Origin: Comamonadaceae bacterium UBA2334
GTDB taxonomy: Bacteria > Pseudomonadota > Gammaproteobacteria > Burkholderiales > Burkholderiaceae_C
Length of the DNA: 23,348 nt
Reading direction: 5' to 3'
NCBI GenBank assembly: GCA_002344885.1
Contig: DDUQ01000120.1
Location: 1 to 23,348, forward strand
Made by a program: the position numbers and the translations under genes. The notes beneath the pieces are model-generated. The model worked only from the letters and a program-made list of their open reading frames with translations, ran no database searches and had not been told where the DNA came from. Shown piece by piece: positions 1 through 6,402 of this stretch; the first letter of the stretch is position 1; every line of letters begins with the position of its first letter.

Positions 1-665
1 GCGTTGCTGTCGAAGTTGAACTTGGCGTCCAGGGCAATGATGTTGCCTTTGCTGTCGCGGTTCAACGGATTGATCTCCACCAGCGATGCATCGGTGTCCA
101 TGTAGCACTTGTACAGTTTCTGGAACACGTCGGCAGCCTGTGCCGTGGAGTCAGCAGGCATGCCGATGCCATCGGCAATTTCCTTGGCCTGGGCTTCGGT
201 CAGCCCAACGAGGGGGTCGACGAACACCTTGATGATTTTTTCGGGTGTGGAGTGGGCCACTTCCTCGATGTCCATGCCGCCTTCGCTGGAAGCAATGAAC
301 GCCACCTTTTGCGTGGCACGGTCGGTCACCACCGACACGTAATATTCTTTCTGGATGTCAGCGCCGTCTTCAATGTAGAGGCGACGAACCTTCTGGCCTT
401 CAGGGCCGGTCTGGTGGGTCTTGAGCTGCATGCCCAGAATGTCACCCGCCAGACGCTTCACATCGTCGATCGACTTGGCCACCTTGACACCGCCGCCTTT
501 GCCGCGGCCGCCGGCATGGATCTGGGCCTTCACCACCCAAATCGGACCACCGAGCTTCTGTGCGGCCTCAACAGCCTCCTGGACTGTGAACGCTGGAATG
601 CCACGGGGTACGGGCACACCAAAACTGCGCAAGATTTCCTTGCCTTGGTACTCATGAATCTTCAT
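1..665 (-). CDS. sucC: Succinyl-CoA synthetase (ADP-forming) beta subunit, 5' part
   Basis: Beta subunit of succinyl-CoA synthetase, which with SucD makes ATP (or GTP) while converting succinyl-CoA to succinate in the TCA cycle. About 221 codons are present; the family is near 388 residues, so the C-terminal CoA-ligase part lies beyond the left edge. The visible part is the ATP-grasp domain. It begins MKIHEYQGKEIL, the standard SucC N-terminus, and carries AQIHAGGRGKGGGVK at about residues 47-61, the nucleotide-binding loop. The start is the ATG at 663-665. A GAGAG ribosome-binding element upstream sits inside a perfect 10-bp palindrome, CTCTCGAGAG (673-682). sucD is expected past the left edge. 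The gene is divergent from argC across about 210 bp. Identity is very secure; only the 3' part is missing. Confidence 0.96.
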   Translation of the reverse strand, partial: MKIHEYQGKEILRSFGVPVPRGIPAFTVQEAVEAAQKLGGPIWVVKAQIHAGGRGKGGGVKVAKSIDDVKRLAGDILGMQLKTHQTGPEGQKVRRLYIEDGADIQKEYYVSVVTDRATQKVAFIASSEGGMDIEEVAHSTPEKIIKVFVDPLVGLTEAQAKEIADGIGMPADSTAQAADVFQKLYKCYMDTDASLVEINPLNRDSKGNIIALDAKFNFDSN

Positions 666-769
666 GGATGGTCTCTCGAGAGTCGACTGTGAACGCGTCA
701 GCTAGACATGCCTGATCCTCCAGCGATTGTTGTGACTGACCGCTGGACGGACTTACACATTCAGGGCGT

Positions 770-796
770 TTGACGCACCAACGCGCACTGTATCAT
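770..796 (+). promoter_or_regulatory. Possible argC promoter
   Basis: TTGACG at 770-775 and TATCAT at 791-796 resemble sigma-70 -35 and -10 boxes. The spacer is 15 bp, or 16 bp if TTTGAC at 769-774 is used, which is shorter than the ideal 17. They lie 80-110 bp upstream of the argC ATG, just before the palindrome at 810-827. Judged by eye only. Confidence 0.35.
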
Positions 797-809
797 GTGA
801 CGCAGCGCA

Positions 810-827
810 TAACTTTCGTCAAAGTTA
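810..827. promoter_or_regulatory. Perfect 18-bp palindrome, candidate operator upstream of argC
   Basis: TAACTTTCGTCAAAGTTA is a perfect inverted repeat of two 7-bp arms around CGTC. It starts 13 bp after the candidate -10 box (791-796) and lies 50 bp before the argC start. That is where a repressor would block transcription or a small leader hairpin would form. I do not recognise the binding protein. Confidence 0.45.
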
Positions 828-877
828 CACGACATTCCTCTGCCCGGCAGGGCGGACCACAACCCAGCGGAACAATT

Positions 878-1810
878 ATGGTCAAGGTTTTCATCGACGG
901 CGAAGCAGGCACCACCGGACTTCAGATCCGCCAGCGACTGGCTCAACTGGACGGCGTGCAAACGCTCAGCATCGATCACGACCGTCGCAAGGACCCGGAG
1001 GCCAAGCGGGCACTCCTGGCAGAAGCAGATGTCACCATTCTCTGCCTGCATGACGATGCCGCCCGTGAGACGGTAGCCATGGTGGATGCGATCAAGGCCG
1101 CTTCGTCAACGGGGCCACGGATCATCGACGCATCGACCGCTCATCGTGTGGCACCCGGTTGGGTGTATGGCTTTCCGGAACTGTCACCAGGCCAGCGTGA
1201 GGCCGTCAGAACAGCCGAACGCGTGGCCAACCCGGGTTGTTATGCCACTGGTGCCATTGCCCTGCTCAAGCCGCTGATCGACGCAGGCCTGCTACCGACC
1301 GATCATCCGGTGGTGCTGCCCAGCGTCAGTGGTTACTCAGGTGGTGGCAACGCCATGATCGACGCATACGAACAAGGGCAGGCACCCCTTTTCGAACTGT
1401 ATGCCCTGGGCCTGGAGCACAAGCATCTGCCCGAAATCATGGCGCTGACCGGGCTGAAGCGACGCCCTTTGTTTGTGCCAGCCGTGGGCAATTTCAGGCA
1501 GGGCATGCTGGTGCAGGTGCCGCTGCACTTGGACAGCCTGCCCGGCAACGTATCGGTGGCGGCCATCCAGGACGCCTACGCAAACCACTATGCACCGAGC
1601 ATCGCTTGGGGTGGCATGGTCAGCGTGGAGCCACCCACTGCCAACGGCAAACTCGATGCACTCGCGCTGAACGACACCAGCCGGCTGGAAATCCGCGTGT
1701 TTGGCAACGAAACCCATCGCCATGCCGTGCTGGTGGCCCGCCTGGACAACCTGGGCAAAGGTGCCAGCGGTGCAGCCGTCCAGAACCTTCGGTTGATGTT
1801 TAACCTCTGA
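878..1810 (+). CDS. argC: N-acetyl-gamma-glutamyl-phosphate reductase, type 2
   Basis: Catalyses the NADPH-dependent reduction of N-acetylglutamyl-5-phosphate to the semialdehyde, the third step of arginine synthesis, in the cytoplasm. The product is 310 residues, the length of the shorter type 2 AGPR family; type 1 is near 340-350. The NADP-binding loop GEAGTTGLQI is at residues 8-17. The catalytic cysteine is C121 in NPGCYATG, and the conserved histidine region is EHKHLPEI at about 180-187. The frame stays open upstream to 770, but family N-termini begin M-x-K-V-F-I-D-G-E, so the ATG at 878 is chosen. The gene stands alone on the plus strand between sucC (divergent) and recX (convergent), with no other arginine genes in view. 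Function is secure. Confidence 0.95.
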   Translation: MVKVFIDGEAGTTGLQIRQRLAQLDGVQTLSIDHDRRKDPEAKRALLAEADVTILCLHDDAARETVAMVDAIKAASSTGPRIIDASTAHRVAPGWVYGFPELSPGQREAVRTAERVANPGCYATGAIALLKPLIDAGLLPTDHPVVLPSVSGYSGGGNAMIDAYEQGQAPLFELYALGLEHKHLPEIMALTGLKRRPLFVPAVGNFRQGMLVQVPLHLDSLPGNVSVAAIQDAYANHYAPSIAWGGMVSVEPPTANGKLDALALNDTSRLEIRVFGNETHRHAVLVARLDNLGKGASGAAVQNLRLMFNL

Positions 1811-1828
1811 CCGGCCACACACCACCAA

Positions 1829-1843
1829 CCACCGCCGCGGTGG
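1829..1843. terminator. Small GC-rich hairpin between convergent argC and recX
   Basis: CCACCG (1829-1834) and CGGTGG (1838-1843) can pair around a 3-nt loop in the 34-bp gap between the convergent argC and recX stops. There is no T-run on either side, so it is at best a weak terminator. Confidence 0.22.
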
Positions 1844-1844
1844 A

Positions 1845-2360
1845 TCAAGGCTCGTCATCGCCGGCACACAGGTGCTCGGCAGCGCCCGCGACAACCTGAC
1901 GAACCAGGCTTGGACTGAAGCCACGGGCCAACAAAAACCGGATATGCCTGGCCTGCTCGCCGGGCGTTTCAGCGGGGGCACTGAACTTTTTGCGCCACAC
2001 GGCAGTGGCCCGCGCCAACTCGGTGTCGGCCAGTCCTGACAACGCATCGGCAACCAGGTCAGGTGACACACCTTTTGCCTGTAAAGCCTGCCTGATCCGG
2101 GCTGCACCGTAACGGCCTGCCTGGCGGTGCACCAGGCTGTCCATGGCGCGCCTGTCGTCCAACCAACCTTTGGCCGACAGTTCTGCCAGCAGGGTCGGCA
2201 GTTCATCGGGCGACTCGCAATGCGGCGCGAGTTTGGCCGCCAACTCCGCATGGGTGTGCTCGCGCTGTGACAGAAGCCTCAGCGCCCGGCCTTTGAGGGA
2301 AAGCAACGCGCCACTGCGTTTGCCTTGGTTCCGCGCCGATGCCACTGGCCTGCCATTCAT
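1845..2360 (-). CDS. recX: Regulatory protein RecX
   Basis: RecX binds RecA filaments and damps RecA recombinase and coprotease activity. With the ATG at 2358-2360 the product is 171 residues, normal for the family. It is helical and built of repeated three-helix units: LKGRALRLLSQREHTHAELAAKL near the N-terminus, then GWLDDRRAMDSLVHRQAGRYGAARIRQALQAKGV, which carries the typical Y/F-G-xx-RIRxxLxxKG motif. It follows recA on the same strand, 28 bp after the recA stop, as in most proteobacteria. An alternative ATG at 2397-2399, overlapping the last recA codons, would add 13 Cys/Arg-rich residues unlike the family. Neither start has a good Shine-Dalgarno sequence, so translation may be coupled to recA. 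Confidence 0.9.
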   Translation of the reverse strand: MNGRPVASARNQGKRSGALLSLKGRALRLLSQREHTHAELAAKLAPHCESPDELPTLLAELSAKGWLDDRRAMDSLVHRQAGRYGAARIRQALQAKGVSPDLVADALSGLADTELARATAVWRKKFSAPAETPGEQARHIRFLLARGFSPSLVRQVVAGAAEHLCAGDDEP

Positions 2361-2388
2361 CACGCTGCGTCCACAAGAGGCTCGGCAG

Positions 2389-3435
2389 TCATGCAGCATC
2401 GTGCGCTGCGAGTGGCGGCAATATGGGCACACCCAGCGACAGACGGACCTTGTTTTCTATTTCGTATGCCAGCGACCGGTTTTCGCGCAGGAATTCGCGC
2501 GCATTGTCACGACCCTGCCCGATTTTTTCGCCCTGGTAGGCGTACCACGCACCTGACTTCTCGATGATGTTGGCCGCCACGGCAAGGTCGATGATCTCCC
2601 CTTCGCGGCTGATACCCTGGCCATACAGGATGTCGAATTCGGCGGTTTTGAAAGGGGGCGCGACCTTGTTCTTGACAACCTTCACCTTGGTTTCGCTGCC
2701 GATGACATCTTCGCCTTTTTTGATGGAACCCACCCTGCGGATGTCAAGCCTGACGGAAGAATAGAACTTCAGTGCATTGCCGCCCGTTGTGGTCTCTGGA
2801 CTGCCGAACATCACGCCGATCTTCATGCGGATCTGGTTGATGAAAATCACGGTGCAATTGGCTTTTTTGATGGTGGCGGTCAGCTTGCGCAACGCCTGGC
2901 TCATCAGGCGCGCCTGCAAGCCGGGCAGTGCGTCTCCCATTTCGCCTTCCAGTTCTGCCTTGGGGGTGAGGGCCGCCACAGAGTCCACCACGATCAGATC
3001 CACCGCTGCCGAGCGGACCAGGCTGTCCACGATCTCGAGCGCCTGCTCACCCGTGTCGGGTTGCGAAATGAGCATGTCCTGCAGGTTGACCCCGAGTGCC
3101 TGGGCGTACTGGATGTCGAGGGCATGCTCGGCGTCGACAAACGCACACGTGCCGCCGAGTTTTTGCATTTCGGCCACCACTTGCAATGTCAACGTGGTTT
3201 TGCCTGAGGACTCTGGGCCGTAAATTTCAATCACACGGCCACGCGGCAGGCCACCGACACCCAAGGCCACATCCAGGCCCAGCGAGCCGGTAGACACCAC
3301 CTGGATGTCTTCAATCGCCTCCCCCGCCCCCAGGCGCATGATGGTGCCCTTGCCGAACTGTTTTTCGATCTGCGCCAGTGCTGCCTGCAGGGCTTTGGCT
3401 TTTTCAGGATTGGCGATTTTGGTGACGGCGTCCAT
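2389..3435 (-). CDS. recA: Recombinase A
   Basis: DNA-dependent ATPase that forms filaments on single-stranded DNA, drives strand exchange and triggers LexA self-cleavage in the SOS response. The product is 348 residues, full length. The Walker A motif GPESSGKT is at residues 73-80. The segment VDLIVVDSVAALTPKAELEGEMGD carries Walker B and the start of loop L1, and FINQIRMKIGVMFGSPETTTGGNALKFY carries loop L2. The start is the ATG at 3433-3435, preceded by a GAAAGG ribosome-binding site. LexA-like sites lie 36-70 bp upstream (3472-3503). recX follows directly. Divergent from the MarR-type gene. Confidence 0.98.
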   Translation of the reverse strand: MDAVTKIANPEKAKALQAALAQIEKQFGKGTIMRLGAGEAIEDIQVVSTGSLGLDVALGVGGLPRGRVIEIYGPESSGKTTLTLQVVAEMQKLGGTCAFVDAEHALDIQYAQALGVNLQDMLISQPDTGEQALEIVDSLVRSAAVDLIVVDSVAALTPKAELEGEMGDALPGLQARLMSQALRKLTATIKKANCTVIFINQIRMKIGVMFGSPETTTGGNALKFYSSVRLDIRRVGSIKKGEDVIGSETKVKVVKNKVAPPFKTAEFDILYGQGISREGEIIDLAVAANIIEKSGAWYAYQGEKIGQGRDNAREFLRENRSLAYEIENKVRLSLGVPILPPLAAHDAA

Positions 3436-3471
3436 GGTTTCGACCTTTCAGGGTAATCGACAGATGAGCAC

Positions 3472-3509
3472 CTGTTTTTCATACAGGCTGGATGGATGTA
3501 CAGATTCTA
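3472..3509 (-). promoter_or_regulatory. recA control region: -10 box and two LexA-like sites
   Basis: On the minus strand TAGAAT (3504-3509) is a plausible -10 box. Next to it is CTG-N10-CAG (3488-3503), the spacing of the classical SOS box. Then comes CTG-N9-CAG (3472-3486), whose arms extend to CCTGT/ACAGG at 3471-3487 but with a spacer one base short. Both lie upstream of the recA ATG and the first sits where LexA would occlude the transcription start. I see no good -35 box. LexA control of recA is established in proteobacteria; these particular sites are inferred. Confidence 0.5.
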
Positions 3510-3559
3510 AACAGGATCGTCTTTTATAGAATTAAATATTTAGTCAATTTGCCTGACCA

Positions 3560-4048
3560 ATGAGCACCCCCCAGCCGCCTGCAACCGAACCGTATTGGCA
3601 CCAGACCCATTTGGGACGGGTGCTGGCCCAGGCACTCAAGCAGTTTGACCAGCGTGTGCTCGCCCTGATGGCCCATGACACCCTGGCACCCCTGACGCTG
3701 ACCCGACTGGCCGAGCGGCAGCAGGTTTGCTCGGCGCACTTGCACATCTTGCGTCACCTGCCGGTTGCCGGGGCCAGGTTGACCGCTCTGTCGCAGCAAG
3801 CCGACATGACCAAACAGGCCATGGCCCAGGCGGTGGAACAGTGCGCCGCCTGGGGACTGGTGTCCGCCCAGCCCGATCCTGTTGACCGCCGCGCCCGACT
3901 CATCACCTTCACCCCCCTGGGTCTGACCTGGCTCACGGTCTACGGCCAGGCCGTCGCACAAGCCGAGGCCGAGTTCCGGCAGCAAGTGGGCAAAGACATC
4001 GCAACCGTTGTGTACCTGGGCCTTGAAGCCTATGCGGGCAGCACCTGA
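3560..4048 (+). CDS. MarR-family transcriptional regulator
   Basis: Small dimeric winged-helix DNA-binding protein of 162 residues. The helix-turn-helix is at about 72-102 (LTALSQQADMTKQAMAQ, then VEQCAAWGLV), followed by the wing DPVDRRARLITFTPLG with its characteristic D-x-R-D/R-R pattern. Flanking helices form the dimer interface. The start is the ATG at 3560, chosen because it gives a normal N-terminal helix. Divergent from recA with 124 bp between the starts. The AT-rich near-palindrome ACTAAATATTTAAT (minus strand, about 3532-3545) in that gap could be its own operator. The ligand and targets cannot be told from sequence; the next gene is 119 bp downstream and has its own ribosome-binding site. 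Confidence 0.85.
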   Translation: MSTPQPPATEPYWHQTHLGRVLAQALKQFDQRVLALMAHDTLAPLTLTRLAERQQVCSAHLHILRHLPVAGARLTALSQQADMTKQAMAQAVEQCAAWGLVSAQPDPVDRRARLITFTPLGLTWLTVYGQAVAQAEAEFRQQVGKDIATVVYLGLEAYAGST

Positions 4049-4167
4049 ACGCACGCCCACGCAATGCCTGATCCAACTCAAACAGGAAAACCCACACTTG
4101 CAGCTTTGGCTGGTCACTAGAATGTGGCTTACGCGGGCCTGAACGACCTGCCTTACAGGAGACACGG

Positions 4168-4842
4168 ATGCGAATTCTGATAGCAGAGGATGATCAGGTG
4201 CTGGCCGATGGCCTGTTGCGCACCCTGCGTGCCAACGGTGCAGCGGTAGACCATGTGGCCAGTGGCAGCGAGGCGGATGCTGCACTGATGACCAACAACG
4301 AGTTCGACTTGCTCATCCTCGATCTCGGCTTGCCCCGCATGCACGGTCTCGAAGTCCTCAAACGCTTGCGAGCCCGGGGTTCCGCGCTGCCCGTGCTCAT
4401 CCTCACGGCTGCCGACAGCGTGGAAGAACGCGTCAAGGGACTGGACTACGGGGCAGACGACTACATGGCCAAGCCATTCAGCCTGCAGGAGCTCGAAGCC
4501 CGGGTGCGGGCGCTGTCGCGCCGTGGCATGGGCGGTGCCAGCAGCACCATCAAACACGGCCCCCTCATCTACGACCAGAGCGGCCGTGTGGCCACCATCG
4601 ACGGCAAGATGGTCGAGCTGTCCGCCCGCGAGCTGGGCCTGCTCGAAGTGCTGTTGCAACGTGCGGGCAGGCTGGTCAGCAAAGACCAGTTGGTGGAGCG
4701 GCTCTGCGAATGGGGGGAAGAGGTGAGCAACAACGCCATCGAGGTGTACATCCACCGCCTTCGCAAAAAAATAGAAAAGGGCCCCATCCGCATCGCTACC
4801 GTGCGGGGCCTTGGTTACTGCCTTGAAAAAATCCCAGGCTGA
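4168..4842 (+). CDS. OmpR/PhoB-type response regulator (TctD/QseB-like)
   Basis: Two-component response regulator of 224 residues. The receiver domain (about 1-115) has the acidic pocket E7-D8-D9, phosphoacceptor D52 in LLILDLGLPRMHG, T80 and K102 in the usual places. The C-terminal winged helix (about 128-222) ends with AIEVYIHRLRKKIEKGPIRIATVRGLGY, typical of the OmpR class. A strong AGGAG ribosome-binding site precedes the ATG. The gene overlaps the start of the sensor kinase, so the two are cotranscribed. TAGAAT about 50 bp upstream of the ATG could be a -10 box. The tricarboxylate regulators TctD/TctE are the closest family by style, but no tctCBA transporter is adjacent, so the signal is unknown. 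Confidence 0.93.
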   Translation: MRILIAEDDQVLADGLLRTLRANGAAVDHVASGSEADAALMTNNEFDLLILDLGLPRMHGLEVLKRLRARGSALPVLILTAADSVEERVKGLDYGADDYMAKPFSLQELEARVRALSRRGMGGASSTIKHGPLIYDQSGRVATIDGKMVELSARELGLLEVLLQRAGRLVSKDQLVERLCEWGEEVSNNAIEVYIHRLRKKIEKGPIRIATVRGLGYCLEKIPG

Positions 4843-6304
4843 CGACCCGCCATCCGGCCTGACGGCGTTTGGCCTGTTCCAACGCGAAAAGCGCAGCCTG
4901 TTCGGGGAAATCCTGGACTGGATGCTGACCCCGTTGCTGCTACTGTGGCCACTGAGCCTGGCACTGACCTGGTGGGTGGCGCAAGGCATAGCAGGCAAAC
5001 CGTTTGACCGCGCGCTGGAGCACAACCTCCAGGCCATCGTGCAATTCGTGTCTGTCAAGGGCAACAAGGTCCAGCTCAACCTGACGGGTCAGGCGCGTGA
5101 CATCCTGCGTGCAGACGAATCAGACCTGGTTTACTACCAGGTACGCGGCCTCAAGGGCGAGCACGTCAGCGGCGAATCCGACTTTCCGACGCCCAACGAC
5201 GAAACAGAGCCCATCCCCGGCAAGACTCTGTTGCGCAGCGACACGATACGTGGCGACGAAGTCCGCATTGCCTACACCTGGATCCGTGCGCCGGGGCACG
5301 ACGATGCCCTGCTGCTCATCCAGGTGGCCGAAACACTGGCCAAGCGCTCGACACTGGCCACCGAAATCATCAAAGGCGTGATGGTGCCCCAGTTCATCAT
5401 CCTGCCGCTGGCGGTGTTGCTGGTGTGGCTCGCGCTGGTGCGTGGCATCCGCCCGCTCAACGATCTGGAGCAGCGCATCCGCGCCCGAAAGCCTGACGAC
5501 CTCAGCCCGCTGGACGAAACCGCCGTACCCGAAGAAGTGGCACCGCTCGTCTCGTCGGTCAATGACCTGCTGGACCGGTTGACCACCTCACTGACCACGC
5601 AGAAGCGCTTTCTGGCCGATGCGGCACACCAGCTCAAAACGCCGCTGGCAGGTCTGCGCATGCAGGCCGACATGGCGCAGCGCGAAACCCGATCGGAAGA
5701 AATCCACCGCTCGCTGCAGCTGATCGCCCGGTCCAGCATCCGGGCCACTCACACGGTCAACCAGCTCCTGTCCCTTGCCCGCGCAGAGACCACAGGCCGC
5801 ACCTTGCCGACGGCTTCCATCGACCTGGCCAGGCTGGTGACCGAGGCCGTTCACGATTCGTTCCCCCGCGCCATGGACAAGCAGATCGACCTGGGGTACG
5901 ACGGGCCCGAAAGCGTGCCGCCCGAGTGCCTGATGGACGGCAACCCGACCTTGCTGGGCGAACTGGTGCGCAACCTGGTGGACAACGCCATCAACTACAC
6001 CCCACGCGGCGGAGTAGTCACGGCAAGGGTGTTGGTGGACCCGTTCAGCGGCGTGCAGATCCTGCAAGTGGAAGACACCGGCCCCGGCATCCCCGAAAAC
6101 GAACGCGACCTGGTGCTGCAGCCGTTTTACAGGGCACTGGGCACCAACGTGGACGGCTCAGGACTGGGCCTGGCCATCGTCCACGAAATTGCGCAACAGC
6201 ACGGTGCAGAACTCAAAATGGAAGATGCCCACCCCGGCCGCGAACCGCCGGGCCTGCGCGTGGGCGTCCGCTTCCCCAACCGCACCAAACCGACCGTCGA
6301 GTGA
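4811..6304 (+). CDS. Sensor histidine kinase, TctE-like
   Basis: Membrane sensor kinase of up to 497 residues, partner of the upstream response regulator. Domains in order: cytoplasmic N-terminus; TM1 at about 36-58 (WMLTPLLLLWPLSLALTWWV); periplasmic 2CSK_N-type domain to about 190; TM2 at about 192-211; linker; DHp domain with H273 in FLADAAHQLKTPLAGL; ATPase domain with N-box ELVRNLVDNAINYT (384-397), G1 DTGPGIP (422-428) and G2 GSGLGLAI (449-456). No ATG lies before residue 38, which is inside TM1, so translation must begin at a rare codon. TTG at 4811 is used here, overlapping the regulator by 32 bp; TTG at 4823 is equally possible. All catalytic motifs are intact. Confidence 0.92.
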   Translation: MVTALKKSQADDPPSGLTAFGLFQREKRSLFGEILDWMLTPLLLLWPLSLALTWWVAQGIAGKPFDRALEHNLQAIVQFVSVKGNKVQLNLTGQARDILRADESDLVYYQVRGLKGEHVSGESDFPTPNDETEPIPGKTLLRSDTIRGDEVRIAYTWIRAPGHDDALLLIQVAETLAKRSTLATEIIKGVMVPQFIILPLAVLLVWLALVRGIRPLNDLEQRIRARKPDDLSPLDETAVPEEVAPLVSSVNDLLDRLTTSLTTQKRFLADAAHQLKTPLAGLRMQADMAQRETRSEEIHRSLQLIARSSIRATHTVNQLLSLARAETTGRTLPTASIDLARLVTEAVHDSFPRAMDKQIDLGYDGPESVPPECLMDGNPTLLGELVRNLVDNAINYTPRGGVVTARVLVDPFSGVQILQVEDTGPGIPENERDLVLQPFYRALGTNVDGSGLGLAIVHEIAQQHGAELKMEDAHPGREPPGLRVGVRFPNRTKPTVE

Positions 6305-6327
6305 AGCGGCGATGCTCATAAAATCAT

Positions 6328-6385
6328 CAAAATAAAGCGGTCTATCGCTTTATTTATATAGGTTTGCAGCCATCATTTTTGCAAG
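6328..6385 (-). repeat. Short AT-rich repeat element, copy A
   Basis: Read on the minus strand, this stretch starts CTTGCAAAAATGAT and ends near AAAGCGATAGA-C-CGCTTTATTTTG. The transketolase 3' region (13420-13491, same strand) has the same order of blocks: CTTGCAAAAGTGAT, then CTG-AAAC, then ATAAAGCGATAGA, then GCTTT and TTTTG. The two differ mainly by about 14 bp in the middle. It contains the hairpin listed at 6330-6355. Such small repeats, with no coding capacity, are usually moved in trans or spread by recombination. Confidence 0.55.
6330..6355. terminator. Bidirectional hairpin between sensor kinase and topB
   Basis: AAATAAAGCG (6330-6339) pairs perfectly with CGCTTTATTT (6346-6355) around a 6-nt loop. 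The two convergent genes end at 6304 and 6403. The AT-rich outer arms give U-rich 3' ends in both directions, so it probably terminates both transcripts. It is also the 3' half of repeat copy A. Confidence 0.6.
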
Positions 6386-6402
6386 TCAGCTGAACCCTGG
6401 CG

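Noticed and set aside
770..877. 36-codon N-terminal extension of argC
   Set aside because: The extension spans the candidate -10 box and the palindrome and is unlike any ArgC N-terminus.
2361..2432. Longer recX start overlapping the end of recA
   Set aside because: The extra residues are Cys/Arg-rich and unlike RecX; the ATG at 2358-2360 gives the usual length. Not fully excluded for the ATG at 2397-2399.
3532..3545. ACTAAATATTTAAT as a MarR operator
   Set aside because: The palindrome is perfect only over about 10 bp of AT-rich DNA, which is expected by chance in this AT-rich gap. It is mentioned in the regulator entry but not claimed.
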